Part shown: piece by piece, positions 29,946-41,892 of the stretch
Position numbering within the stretch: position 1 is the stretch's first letter
Layout of the letters: each line of letters starts with the position of its first letter
From: Mesostigma viride
Lineage: Eukaryota > Streptophyta > Mesostigmatophyceae > Mesostigmatales > Mesostigmataceae
NCBI GenBank assembly: GCA_009746045.1
Contig: RPFO01000296.1
Span: forward strand, 2,577,677 to 2,641,676
DNA length: 64,000 bases
Direction of reading: 5' to 3'
Made by a program: the position numbers and the translations under genes
Notes under the pieces: model-generated
What the model was told of the DNA's origin: nothing
Databases searched by the model: none
What the model saw: only the letters and a program-made list of their open reading frames with translations

Positions 29946-32900
29946 TCAAATACCCAACAACTTGTGTCTGAGCTCCACAAAACGTGGCTCAGGTAGTGCC
30001 TTGGTGAGCATGTCGGCGATCATCGCTGCCCCAGGAAGGTGAGACACCTGAACGGTGCCATCCGCGACCTTCGCGCGAATGTAGTGGTACTTGACGTCGA
30101 TGTGCTTGGTACGCCGAGGGTGAACAGGGTCTCGTGACAGAGCCACAGCACCAGTGTTGTCGCAAAACACCTGAATTGGCCCTGAGGCCGGGTCACCCAA
30201 CTCCTTGGTGATGGTGAGAAGGGGACCACCTGCTGCGTGACACCGCACAGGGCCATGTACTCGGCCTCACAGGTGGACAGGGCTGGAGTGGGCTGCTTGC
30301 GACTGGTCCACTCCACCGCAGCACCGCGGTACATGACCACGTTGCCAGTGATTGACTTGCGGTCCACAGGATCGTTTGCCCAGTCGGCATCCGAGTAGGC
30401 CACCAGCCCCCCCTGCCCCGAGTAGGACAGACCCAGGTCCTTGGTGTGTACCGCGTACTGAAGCACCCGGCGTGCCAGCCCAAGGTCGCTTACAGTAGGG
30501 TTTTTCATATTCTGAGTCAGCAGGTTGACTGCGAATGCCAGGTCAGGCCGAGTGCATCCCATCGCATACAGGAGTGCCCCGGTGATCGCTTGGTAGACGC
30601 GAGTGTCGTCCGCGTTGAGAAGCCCCCCCTCACCACGGGGGGTGTTGGGGACGACGGGCGTCTTCACCGCCCGTGGGGAGACCCCAAAGCGCTCAGCGAG
30701 GGCCTCCAGATACGGGCCTTGGTGCAGAAAAACTGTGCGCGCCGGCGGGTCGAGGACCAGGGAGACCCCCAGAAAGAGGGAGGGGGCATCCGTCTCGGTG
30801 ATCTGGAAGCGCTGGGACACCCGTTGGGTCCACTGCGATAGCCACTCCGCCGAGGAGTGGGAGACCAGGAGATCGTCGACATGGACGAAGGCAAAACCAC
30901 CAACATACAGGAACAGACACGTGTCCGTGGTGCTCTGGACAGCGCCAGTCTCATGGATGAGGTAGTCCCGGAGCGTGTGGTGCCAGTTCCGGGGCGCCTG
31001 TTTGAGCCCATAGAGGCTCCGCCGGAGGCGCCAGAGGTACGTTTGGCCAGTGGGGTCGCGCTCCTCAAAGCCCTTGGGGGGAAGGACATACACGTCCTCC
31101 TCCAACTCAGCATAGAGGAACGCGGTGCGGACATCCAGCTGCCGGATGGGGTGGCCAGCAGTGCCAGCACGAGCCAAGCCCAGGCGCACGGTGGCAGCAC
31201 GGACGGTGGGAGCAAAAGTCTCACCGAAATCAATGCCCTCGCGCTGTGCAAACCCCTTGCACACAAACCGGGCCTTGCACCGCCCATCAGCTTTCTGGGC
31301 GAAGACCCACTTGGTGGGTAGGAGCTTGGCACCGCGCGGAAGATCACGCATATGCAGAAGCTCGTAAACCTGGTGCTCCTGGAGGCTGGCCAGCTCACTC
31401 TCCATGGCCGTGCGCCATTCCGGCAAGGCAAGGGCGGCAGCGGGAGAGGAGGGCACGGACGCAGGCTGGCTATGAAAAGCAGCAGCGAAGCACAGGTCAG
31501 CGACAAGTGAGTGATGCGCGTGGATCCGTGCAGCCTTGGTGACAGGTTGATCCGGCCAGGAAGAAAGTGCGTCATCCAATACATCATCGCCCCCGAAACC
31601 AGGGGGAGCGGGGGTGTTACTGCCATGAGAAAGGTCGCCACACAAGGCAGCACCACGGGAACCCCACACGGGGAGGAGACCTGCAGAGGCACCAGGGGAC
31701 GCCGGAGGAGAATAGCCGGTGCTGTCAGCCGTGCTCTCCAGGTCAACCGAGGTACTCAAATGCGGCGGAGGCATCCCCGCCCCGGCGTGTTCATATGACG
31801 CCGCAGAACGCGAGTGGCCAGAGGCCTGTCCGCGCAACAGAGGGGCATGCTGTCGAGCATCTGACACGGTGAGGTAAGATGTCGGCGCCGAGGCAGGAGC
31901 CGGAGCCGTCGGAGCATGGCCGTTCCGCACAAGTGCCTGGATGGCCGCAGCGGCGGCCGGGGGGAGAACGAAACGCTCAGGAGTCCCCCCGATGCTGACA
32001 TAGCTGTCCTCACGGCCTGCGGGCAAGGCAGTGGAGGGCGTTGCCGGCCCCCCAGAGTCCTCGGCAGAGGCAGAGGGTAACTGCAAAGGGGCAGGAGTCA
32101 GCATGTCGGCGGGAAAGAGGTCGGCCTCCGCAAAGGGGGCCGCCGGGAGCCACTGCGCAGCCTGCGGGGCCCGGTTGCGCCACGTCTCGTCGAACTGCAC
32201 GTGCTTGCGCTCGATGACACGCCCGCCGCCCGTCGCCTTGTCGGGCACCCATACGAGGTAGGCCGGGGAGTCAAGCTTGTATCCCACGAAGAGGCCATCC
32301 TCAGCGCGAGAATCAAACTTCTCACGGGCTGCCCCCTCAACCAAGACGTGGGAGGGGCAGCCAAACACACGCATGCCGGATAAATCCGCAGGGCGCCCAT
32401 ACATGAGGAAGTAGGGCGTTGCGTGCTCCGGGTTGCTGCGGCAGGGCAGCCTGTTGATGATGTAGATGGCGCATGCAAAGGCTAGAGCCCAGAACTCCTT
32501 GCCGAGGCCAGCATGCGCCAGCATGCTCCTGGTCATGCTAACTGCGACGCCCCAGAATCGCTCCGCCACGCCGTTCTGCTCCGGCGTATAGGGGGACGAG
32601 AACTCTTGCCGCACGCCATACTCGGCGCAGACGGCGCGCCAGTCCTGGCCAGTGAAAACCGCGTCTTGGTCGGAGCGAAGCTCCACAGGCGCCGTGGCCG
32701 CGGACGCCCGGAACGGCTTGATCTCCGTGGCCAGGAAGTGACGCAGGCTCCCAACGGCAGCGTCCTTCGTCTTCAAGAAGTAAACCCAGTGAAAACGAGT
32801 GGCTTCATCCGTGATGCCCAGGACATACCGCCAGTCCCCCAACACGGCAGGGGTCCGCATGGGACCTAGCAGGTCGCAGTGCAGGCGATGGCGAGGGGTC

Positions 32901-33982
32901 GCGCAGCGTGGCGTCGTGCTGGGGGGAAAGCTGCTCCGCCGCAAGTGACCGGCAGGGCAGGAAGGACACGTGGGAGCCTTGGGACCGTGGGTCACCATGT
33001 TTGAGGCGGGGTCGGCGGCTAGCCGAGCAATACGATCCGCGCCAGCGTGTCCGAGGCGCAGGTGCCACTGCATCAGGTCCACGGGGGCGGCTGATGTGGC
33101 GAGGGCATGGGGCGCCACCCCGCGGAGCAAGTAAATGCCGTCACACTCCACGAGGGGGAACGTGCGGGTCCCCAAAGTGAGGCGCAGGTGCTTAAAGTCC
33201 ACATCATGGCCGGCTTTAAAGAGCTGGCTCACCGAGAGTAGGCGGGCCTGAAGGCCTGGGACATACAAAGCTGGGCCGAGGTGCACGTCCGGGGTGCCGA
33301 GCCGGAGAAGCAGAGGGCCCCTGCCGCCCGCATGCAGATTGCCGCCCGAGCCGGTGATGCGCAGCCGGAAGGCGGGATCAAATCCATCGCCAAAGTCCGC
33401 CCGGTGAGGCGTCATGTGGTACGTGGCACCCGTGTCAACCACCCACTCCGGGGCACACCTAGCCGAGGCCGTTGCGGCCGTGTGAAGCACAGAAGGAGCG
33501 GTGGTTGAGGAACCAGCCGTCGAGTCCGAGGAGGTGCTGGGGCGGGGTGCCGAGAGACGACTGCCCGAGCGGGACGGGGAAGGCGCAAGGCCGTGCACTG
33601 GACGAAGCGAGGCCTGCCCGTGAGGCTGCACACCGTCGCGCAGGGAAGCACCTAAAGGGTTGGCGCGCAGGGAAGCACACAAAGGGCCTCGACCCACGTG
33701 GAACGCGTACGTCGTCTCCAAGGGAGGCAGGCCTGCGTCGGTGTGATGGGCGTGCCCGGCGCCGTCACCGCGGAGGTGAGCAGGGCGCTGGGCGGGATGG
33801 GCAGTCCAGCAGGTGGCGGCGTCATGTCCAGGCTTGGCGCAGACGGAGCAGGGCGGCCCGCGACCACGCCCGACCCCTGCGCCACCACCGCGACCACCAC
33901 CGCGCCCGCCGCGCCCCCCGCTGCTACCGCCATGGCCGTGGCCGTTGCCGTGGCCATTGCCGTGGGCGCGGCCGTTGCCGTG

Positions 33983-34046
<64 letters not shown>

Positions 34047-34657
34047 CTTCCGGTGCCGTTGCTGTTGCCGTTGCCGTTGCCGCGGGCACCGCCATTCCGT
34101 GGGCCACGCCCCCGGCCAGGGGTATGGTACGCGTGGTTGGAGGCAGAGCCAGAATCTGCAGGGGACGGGAGGCCACCCGTCAGCAGATCTTCAACTTCCA
34201 TCAGGCGCTGCCGCAGGACCGGAACAGTCTCGACCTCGTCAAGACGGAGGGAGATTAGCGCGGGCCGGTACTCGGCGCGCAGACCGCTGAGGACGCTGGC
34301 AATGAAGGCAGCGACTGGGAACGTAATGCCTGCAGCCTGTAGCTTGGCGTACAGCAGTTCCGAGCGGTTCACATACGGCTCCACAGTCTCGCGAGCAGTT
34401 TGACGAAGTTGGGCCATTTGTTTCCACAAGTCCAGACGCATGGACTTGGTGAGCTTGCCATGCTCATAGACCTGGATGAGCTTGGTGATGGCCAGACTGC
34501 CCAGGCGACGATCCAGGGGGAGCGTCTGCATCAAGGCACGCGCAGGCCCATCGACGACGGCCAACAAGGCAACGTAAAGGAGCCGATCCAGTTGCACGTT
34601 CTGGACAACACCTGCCAGCACTCCAAGGAGGCCAGCATAAAGGGAAACAAGGCCCAA
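29946..34657 (-). CDS. Copia Gag-Pol polyprotein
   Basis: A long open frame of about 1545 codons with the last part of RNase H carried by a neighbouring frame. The N-terminus is a UBN2-type Gag. An extended Gly-Asn repeat (about 33950-34080) precedes the CCHC knuckle CSVCAKPGHDAATC. Protease: VVDTGATYHMTP. Integrase: HLRLGHAGADRIARL, HCDLLGPM, ELRSDQDAVFTG and TPEQNGVAERF. RT: RRSLYGLKQAPRNW and FVHVDDLLVS. RNase H: YSDADWANDPVDRKS and STCEAEYMAL. The integrase-before-RT order defines Ty1/copia. Confidence 0.95.
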
Positions 34658-35290
34658 AAATGGTCCTTAAAAGGGATCCACAGCGTCCAATCTGAGCCGG
34701 TAAAAACCTTGACCCCACGAACATCCTTCAAAAGCTCCTTGCAAGCCACAAAGGAGGCTCGGGCGGGGCCCCCCCCGCCGTACCGCGGCTCAAACCACCA
34801 CCGTCAACCGCCGATTCTCACCGTCGGGAGCACCGAGGGCGGCGTCCTCGTCACCACCGGCGGGGCAAAGCCAGGGCAGCCAGCCCAGCTGCTGCGTCAA
34901 AAAATACTTCGCCTGGGAGACCCGAATCGGTAAGAGTTACGGAAGTTGCAGTCAAAGCGGCCAGACCGGCAGCGTCGTCGGCATCAAAATCGTTACTGCC
35001 AGCAGCGCGACCGCGGAAGCGACCTGGCTACGAGTGCCGGAAGCCATTCCAGCAAAAAACAGCAAAAACTCCGAAAAAAAGGTAACGTTGACCAAGAGAT
35101 TCCGGCCAGGAATCGAACCAAGCACCTTTTGTATTACGCGCCAGACGGGAATCAAACCTCCGCCTACGCTGTCGTCATGCAAATCTTGCCGAAATACACA
35201 AATCTAAAGTCAACCGCGAGCAGAGCCTCGGAAACGACTTTTACCAGCGGTAAGCAGGTCGAAAGGCGTGCGAACCGCACTCCGATGCCA
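34658..35290 (-). other. Copia 5' leader with primer-binding site
   Basis: Directly inside the 5' LTR the minus strand reads TGGCATCGGAGTGCGG (35275-35290), close to the TGGTATCAGAGC type primed by initiator Met tRNA. No other gene is seen in the leader. Confidence 0.6.
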
Positions 35291-35722
35291 TGTTAGGAGT
35301 GAGAAAACAATGTTTGCCACAAAGTTTTACTTTATTTCACTCAGATAAAAATAAGTCTCAGTCGGCAGCTGGCCGGCTGCTAGTTCCACCACAGGAGTGT
35401 GTGAGGTGTGAGGTACTGAGAGGGCAAACAAGGTGCGTAGCTTCGCCTTTTAAACAATTCCAGGCTCAGCTACTGGGTAGCAGTTATGATCTACCTACAA
35501 CGTGGCCACACCAAACCGGTTCTTTTCTGACTGTGTGGCAGTTACAATCATAACGTGATCTCAAGCCAACCATTCACAACCAAAGTTCAAGGTCAGTCAC
35601 AGAATGACTGGGTCACTTATGGAACAGAACTTAAACATGCGGCACATGCCCGTTCATGTAGTCCAGAGCTAGCACTAAACTATAAGTACTAGTTTCAGGC
35701 AGGTGTGTCGATACTTCTGACA
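35291..35722 (-). repeat. Copia 5' LTR
   Basis: Partner of 29373-29804; identical as far as I can compare. Confidence 0.95.
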
Positions 35723-36938
35723 GATTTGGCGCGAGAAGCAGGGCATACCACAAAACCGCTGTCGCGCGCAAATCGAGACTTAGCCATTTCAAGGAAGCAC
35801 TGCGCCCGATGCAGGCCTGACGCAATGCTCTTTACTCCAAATTGCACGGAAGACTCCATTATTTCGCATAACACCATGGAATTTTCAATCGTAGCAAGGT
35901 CGCTTTTACCTCGCCCGACGCCCTTCCGACGGGCCAAATCTGGACGACGAGTATGAGAGTGGAAGTGTTCTTTATAATCGTCAGAGGAATGGTGCGGAAA
36001 GCAGGGCAGGCCATAACTGCGCTCTCGCGCGCAAATCGAGACTTCGCCACTTCACGTTGCATGGTCGATCAAAGTTTATATTGTGTCTTTCATGAAGGCC
36101 GGTGGCGGGCTGCATTTACGCAAGGGGAGCTAAGTTATGTCCTCGAAAAGTCGCATTGGCCGGGGCCTTTGCCGGGGCCCAACCTCCCACCAGGAGATTG
36201 GTTGGAGTGCTTCTTATGAACCGTGCAGTGGCTCAGGCTGGTGGGATGATACAACGACGGGCCAATCGTGATAAAAATAGTGGCTTCCGTTTGGTAGAGC
36301 TGTCGTTAAGTAAGAGTCAAGAGCTCTGACAGGTAACAGCTGTTAAACCCAACGCGAGAGCAGACAGAGCAGCGGCCAACCCCGGCAGCCATTGCGGGGG
36401 AGTTATTCCGGGAAGTGAAGGGGCCGGCATGGACATTTATCTGAGTGTAGACTGATTTTTCAATATCTTGTTGTTTCAATAATTGTACACGTAAGCGTTG
36501 ATTTCAATCCAATGGCAGGCATATTGGCATGGATTTTTTCCTGAGTCTTACCGTGTTTGCCGTGCATGAATGTTCCAAGGCAGTCAATCTAATGACGGCA
36601 TTACTATCGAATGTTCCTTGGCATCGTTGTTTCTGCCAATGGAGTGTCACTTAGAAGATTGATATTGCCTTGTAATGTTGCCAGGCGGACCAAAATCCAG
36701 GCGAGTTGCCTGCGACTGTGCTCGCCATCACCTTTCAACAGCCGTAACTTGCAACTGGCGAACGGGGTTGCTGTTCTTTTTTCTTCTTTCCTGCAAGCTG
36801 TCTTGGTTCTTCTGCGTTGTCCATTGTAGGTCGATGAATGTAGGAGTGTGCATAAAAGCGGCCGTGCTTTGGGTCAGGTCCCGACGTTGCATTGTCGAGC
36901 GAGAGCCCATCAAGCAGGAGTGCTTGTTGGTTGTGATT
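35723..36938 (+). repeat. Left inverted arm, inner part
   Basis: Reverse complement of about 40540-41760 with few differences. It contains two related sub-blocks (35735-35800 and 35997-36060, shared wording cgcgcgcaaatcgagactt) and an inverted echo of the arm's outer end (aaaatagtggcttcc at 36273-36287). No recognised protein; a frame around 35953-36329 is kept in the other arm as 126 codons but has no known domain. Confidence 0.85.
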
Positions 36939-37465
36939 ATTTCAATTATAAACTTGTCTTTTTTCAAGCATCTTTTCAGTGAGACTGTGATCACGTCTGT
37001 TGCCATGATGCTAACTGGTCTTACCCTTGGGCAGCCATTCTCCGTTTCCCTCAAGTGCTGGAATGCACAACCTCTCCATGTCTATCCCGCCTGGCGTGTC
37101 AGTGACCGTTCCCCAGGTCTAGGAACCCCTTCATTGCTTATTCACACTTGCTGGTTGGGGCAGGATATGTGGTGCTATCACCAGCCGCGCTTCTTTTCCC
37201 ACCTTCTTGCATTTTGACTGCAGTCTGCAGGGCCCCGGCGTGATGATTGGCGCTGGCGGTGGTCAGTGTGTATCGATGTCAAGCGAGTGGTCAGAAGGAC
37301 GGTATCACGGTATGACATTGGTAAGATTTTTATGTTGCGGTTTATTCAGAGGTCTTGCCAGCAGCTGGGGTAGAATATCAGTCGTATTGTCAGTTCTCTT
37401 CTTATGCTTGCTCGACAGGATTCATCATGCCTGTCATTTTTGAAGGCATTGGTTGGCAGTGGTAC
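36939..37465. other. Stretch without a supported gene
   Basis: Unique-looking sequence between the left arm and the LINE fragments. The open frames have no recognisable motif. Confidence 0.4.
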
Positions 37466-37726
37466 AAGATGCAGGACAAGACGCGGTGGCAGAAGATTGT
37501 CAAGGCTCACACGCCAGCCCCTGTGGGCAAGCCACCTCCCCCCAAGAGGAGGGGGCGTTTTGCTGGGTAGTGTAGTTAGGATTTTATAGACTAGCCAGAT
37601 AGCTTAGAATTAGGTTAGTTCGCTTACTCGGCTTCCTCCACCTCCACCCCCATCACGGAACATGTGCTACATGATCTCCCCACGGAGGCATGTTATAATT
37701 TAATTTTAATTTTAATTTAATGGCCT
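37466..37726 (+). pseudogene. LINE family A, 5'-truncated 3' end, copy 2
   Basis: Encodes MQDKTRWQKIVKAH, PVGKPPPPKRRGR and a stop at about 37570, as in the copy at 24.7 kb. The 3' untranslated region ends in the hairpin ctccccacggag (about 37676-37687), then catgttataattt and a (taattt)n tail to 37722. Confidence 0.8.
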
Positions 37727-37764
37727 GACTGACGTAACGACTGACATGACCTATTGATGGTACC

Positions 37765-38361
37765 TCCATCGAGGGTGATTCCTCGTGTTGAATAGGGTAT
37801 TTATTTCCATTGTAGAGGACATCGGGGGCCTAGGCCTCTCGGTGATTTGGAAAAAGATGATGGACAAGGCCAAGTGGGCTCAGGTCATAGAGGACAACAA
37901 CCCCGCTCCAGTGGGGAAGCCGCGCATTTGCACACGTGGGAAGCATGCATGCTAGACAGGACCCCTAGGGTCGCGGGCACCATAGATATAGAGTAGGATT
38001 GTTTTGTAGATAGCTTAGACCGGTAGAATTGCGTGTACCCATCCATCCATCCATCCATCCATCCATCCATCCATCCATCCATCCATCCATCCATCCATCC
38101 ATCCATCCATCCATCCATCCATCCATCCATCCATCCATCCATCCATCCATCCATCCATCCATCCATCCATCCATCCATCCATCCATCCATCCATCCATCC
38201 ATCCATCCATCCATCCATCCATCCATCCATCCATCCATCCATCCATCCATCCATCCATCCATCCATCCATCCATCCATCCATCCATCCATCCATCCATCC
38301 ATCCATCCATCCATCCATCAGGGTTAATGACTCCCCAACGGGAGCAAGAGTGTAATTAATC
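37765..38361 (+). pseudogene. LINE family B, ORF2 C-terminus and 3' end
   Basis: The frame reads [20 protein letters not shown] and then [20 protein letters not shown] before a stop at 37951. The 3' untranslated region holds an expanded (ccat)n run, then the terminal hairpin ctccccaacgggag (38331-38344) and a short taattaat tail. The family is the same as the 244-bp insertion at 24400-24643. Endonuclease and RT parts are missing. Confidence 0.78.
38038..38319 (+). repeat. (CATC)n microsatellite, about 70 units
   Basis: An uninterrupted 4-bp repeat of about 282 bp. It lies at the same place in the LINE B 3' untranslated region where the copy at 24.56 kb has only about four units, so it is an expansion of an element-borne seed. 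Confidence 0.97.
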
Positions 38362-38371
38362 ATGGTGCCTG

Positions 38372-38640
38372 CGACCCTAGGGGTCTTGTCTAGCATGCTT
38401 CCCGCGTTTGCAAACATGCTGCTTCCCCACTGCAGGGGGATTGTTGTCGATCCTCGATATGACCTGGGGCCCCATCTTTTTCCAAATCACGGAGAGGCCT
38501 AGGCCCCCCTTGTCCTCTACGAGCTGCTCTTTGAAGGTGCGGGCCTTACGGCCTCTAACCTGGCTGGGCCCGGCCCACGTGAGGAGGTGCCGGCTCGGCT
38601 GAGCGGGGCGCAGCCCTGCAGAGGGCGGCCACGTAAGGTG
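38372..38640 (-). pseudogene. LINE family B, ORF2 C-terminus, inverted copy
   Basis: The minus strand encodes [34 protein letters not shown] and [11 protein letters not shown] before a stop, homologous to the adjacent + copy. It lacks a 3' untranslated region, so the two copies lie tail to tail with the + copy's tail at the junction. Confidence 0.75.
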
Positions 38641-38921
38641 TCTCGTACCTGGTTGGTTTTTAGCTCAAACGTCTAGGTCTAGCTCGATGAACGTTAGCCA
38701 GCCATATTCTCTAATGTCCACGACTGACTTTCCTTGCCACCAGGCTTGCGTCGTTGCGCTTGATTGCTGGCCGGCCCACCGGCTGGCTCGTATTGCTTGT
38801 TAATGGCGCCACCACCCCCAGTCGGTGGTGCCTCCGCGTGTGACTAAGTTTGGCATGCATAGCGATCTTCGGGATGTGGTGCCCGCAACCCTGTAACTAG
38901 GAACTAGACATAGCTACCATG

Positions 38922-38976
38922 GTCCGGATTCTCCCGATTTCTGGCCTGCGCTGGTTGTCTCCTTGATAGCTACATC
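38922..38976 (-). repeat. Dispersed repeat 'caaggagacaacc', copy 3 (inverted)
   Basis: Reverse complement of copy 1 from tatcaaggagac to accatggtagct, nearly unchanged. Confidence 0.7.
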
Positions 38977-40539
38977 CATCCACCCCACGTGTCTATTAAT
39001 TAATCCACCCCATCCCATATTCATTTCCCTGAGGACGTCTGCACACGTGACACAGTTACGTGTAAATTAATTAATTAATTGCTCTCATTAGGATCAAATC
39101 CATTCATGGAGCCTCGTGATCTCCCAACGGAGTCATGTTATAATTTCATTTCATTTCAATGGAGCCTCGTTTTCATGGTGATGCATGAGAGAATTCGACG
39201 CATATGATAGGACGTAGTATATAATAACACGTGACGCAGTCACGTGTCTATTAATTATTAATTAATTAATAACACGCCCGGAAAGAAATCAATAATGGTT
39301 CTAGTCACCCATTGTCCTCCAATGTGCTGGCCAGTCCTGCACAGCAAGTATACCTCAGCCCTCCGCTGCTACACCAAAACACTTTTAAATGTGCTGACAT
39401 TTTCAAGAAGCAACTCGCACAACCTTCAAAGGTGGACATTATGTGAAGTGAGACAACTATGCCTGGACGCATTACATTTACATTATGTGTAAAATGCGTG
39501 GGCATGTGTGCAGCTATGACGCGTACAATGGGCACGCTACACAAGGGCAACTACAATGCATGCGCAGTTAATTCCTACCTGTACCGGGGTGGGTAATCAG
39601 GCAATCAGCGGGCCTTCTCCATGACATAAGCAGATGGCATCTCGCAGTGTTGAAATATTTATCTACAACAATAAAACAGAAGTGTGGCGTTGGGGTGTGC
39701 AAGACAAGTTGTTTACAGAGGTAGTGCGAGAAAACCACATACACATGGCGTCATTCCAAGAATTTAAACGAACCACATGGGTCACACCCTGATGCAGCCG
39801 GCCGGTTCAGGATTGAGATAGGCAGCACCAGTTGAATTAAAAATGCCATTCTGGTCCTCAGGCCAGATGTTGGCGCGCAACACCATCAGCTCTGCTCTGG
39901 CCAAGGAAATGGAAGCAGATAACAACACTTGCTAACCGAGTGTAGCCCAGACTCGTCTATTCACATAAGCAACACAAGACCTGCAATGATGCCTGCCAGA
40001 AAGCCAGCAAGCCACCAACGTGCCAACGCAAGCCAGCAAACATGCAGCAAGCATAGCAAGAACTAACCACAGTGATAATTTCACATCCCCAATCTGCCAG
40101 TCCTTAGTTGCGGAGCTGAGGCTGATTGCGAGTGCGGCCCGCTAACGGTGAAAGGTGGTTACCTGCTAAAAAAAATGGCCCTATAATTGCGCACAGCACT
40201 TGAGTGCTCTGTGATCTCTCAATAGAAGCCCATGTTCCGTCAATAACTTGCGAGTTGCGCCTGCAAGGCAAACAAGTACAGACAGCCACCAATGCAAGCA
40301 ATACAGCTATGCGTATAACCTAGATATGCAAACAGGCGCACAAGTAAGCAAGCCACCTAGCACAGCATTGAATCCATGCAATTGCGGCGGCGACAGCAAT
40401 GGCAGTCATGACTTTGGACAGCCATGAGAGTCGTGACAGTCATGATAGCAAGGACAGCCATGAGAGCCATAACGGGCATTACCGCCATGACTGCCCAGCA
40501 GCGAACAATAATAACACCAAGACAAGCACAGAACCATAA
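38977..40539. other. Stretch without a supported gene
   Basis: Holds several attaattaatt runs (38994, 39065, 39250), the 42-bp LINE end described separately, and a 'gccatgagagcc' imperfect repeat cluster at 40420-40490. No protein is recognised on either strand. Confidence 0.45.
39117..39158 (+). mobile_element. Ultra-short LINE 3'-end insertion (42 bp)
   Basis: Only the hairpin ctcccaacggag, catgttataattt and a (catttt)-like tail are present, flanked by the perfect 11-bp duplication atggagcctcg (39106-39116 and 39159-39169). It matches the family A 3' terminus. Confidence 0.82.
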
Positions 40540-41880
40540 CCAACAAGCACGCCTGCTTGATGGGCTCTCGCTCGACAATGCAACGTCGGGACCTGACCCA
40601 AAGCACGGCCGCTTTTATGCACACTCCTACATTCATCGACCTACAATGGACAACGCAGAAGAACCAAGACAGCTTGCAGGAAAGAAGAAAAAAGAACAGC
40701 AACCCCGTTCGCCAGTTGCATGTTACGGCTGTTGAAAGGTGATGGCGAGCACAGTCGCAGGCAACTCGCCTGGATTTTGGTCCGCCTGGCAACATTACAA
40801 GGCAATATCAATCTTCTAAGTGACACTCCATTGGCAGAAACAACGATGCCAAGGAACATTCGATAGTAATGCCGTCATTAGATTGACTGCCTTGGAACAT
40901 TCATGCACGGCAAACACGGTAAGACTCAGGAAAAAATCCATGCCAATATGCCTGCCATTGGATTGAAATCAACGCTTACGTGTACAATTATTGAAACAAC
41001 AAGATATTGAAAAATCAGTCTACACTCAGATAAATGTCCATGCCGGCCCCTTCACTTCCCGGAATAACTCCCCCGCAATGGCTGCCGGCCGCCGGGGTAA
41101 TTGGCCGCTGCTCTGTCTGCTCTCGCGTTGGGTTTAACAGCTGTTACCTGTCAGAGCTCTTGACTCTTACTTAACGACAGCTCTACCAAACGGAAGCCAC
41201 TATTTTTATCACGATTGGCCCGTCGTTGTATCATCCCACCAGCCTGAGCCACTACACGATTCATAATTAAGAAGCACTCCAACCAATCTCCTGGTGGGAG
41301 GTTGGGCCCCGGCAAAGGCCCGGGCCAACGCGACTTTTCGAGGACATAACTTAGCTCCCCTTGCGTAAATGCAGCCCGCCACCGGCCTTCATGAAAGACA
41401 CAATATAAACTTTGATCGACCATGCAACGTGAAGTGGCGAAGTCTCGATTTGCGCGCGAGAGCGCAGTTATGGCATGCCCTGCTTTCCGCACCATTCCTC
41501 TGACGATTATAAAGAACACTTCCACTCTCATACTCGTCGTCCAGATTTGGCCCGTCGGAAGGGCGTCGGGCGAGGTAAAAGCGACCTTGCTACGATTGAA
41601 AATTCCATGGTGTTATGCGAAATAATGGAGTCTTCCGTGCAATTTGGAGTAAAGAGCATTGCGTCAGGCCTGCATCGGGCGCAGTGCTTCCTTGAAATGG
41701 CTTACTGAAGTCTCGATTTGCGCGCGACAGCGGTTTTGTGGTATGCCCTGCTTCTCGCGCCAAATCCGCCCTCTGGCCCAGCGCGGCGCGTCCGGACAAG
41801 TGCGGGTACCTCGGTGTCACCCGCACCTGCGGCATCCCGCACTTGTGTCACCTTTCGGATGTTGCTGCAAATAGTGGCTT
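40540..41880 (-). repeat. Right inverted arm
   Basis: A near-identical inverted copy of the left arm, uninterrupted. It contains a 126-codon frame (41151-41531, minus) without a recognised domain, and ends with the outer motif aagccactatttgcag (read on the minus strand from 41880). Confidence 0.88.
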
Positions 41881-41892
41881 ATTGTACCCCCA

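Larger units (their letters stand above)
29368..35727 (-). mobile_element. Ty1/copia retrotransposon, very young
   Basis: Two 432-bp LTRs (29373-29804 and 35291-35722) with no difference that I can find, flanked by the 5-bp duplication gattt (29368-29372 and 35723-35727). Order on the minus strand is LTR, primer site, gag, protease, integrase, RT, RNase H, polypurine tract, LTR, which is copia-type. It looks nearly whole, with about one break. Identical LTRs imply insertion very recently. Confidence 0.97.
29239..41892. mobile_element. 12.6-kb region bracketed by inverted arms (possible composite or fold-back element)
   Basis: The left arm (29254-29372 plus 35728-36938, interrupted by a copia element) and the right arm (40540-41880) are near-identical inverted copies. 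Outside the arms accccca is found at 29239-29245 and 41886-41892, a possible target duplication, separated from the arms by 8 and 5 bases. Arm outer ends read aagccactatttgcag. Whether the whole is one mobile unit is an inference. Confidence 0.5.

Noticed and set aside
33472-34403. Plus-strand frames with long Ala-Val or Pro-Leu repeats
   Set aside because: They lie opposite the Gly-Asn repeat of the copia Gag and have no motif of their own.
35090-35200. tRNA-like B-box sequences (ggttcgattcc on the minus strand)
   Set aside because: Two B-box-like words but no A box or cloverleaf at the right distance; they are in the copia leader.
38029-38417. Long open frames of HPSI or MDGW repeats
   Set aside because: Pure translations of the CATC microsatellite; a 4-bp repeat without a stop is open in several frames by construction.
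41151-41531. 126-codon frame in the right inverted arm as a transposase
   Set aside because: No recognisable domain, and the corresponding frame in the left arm is not kept whole; left undescribed.
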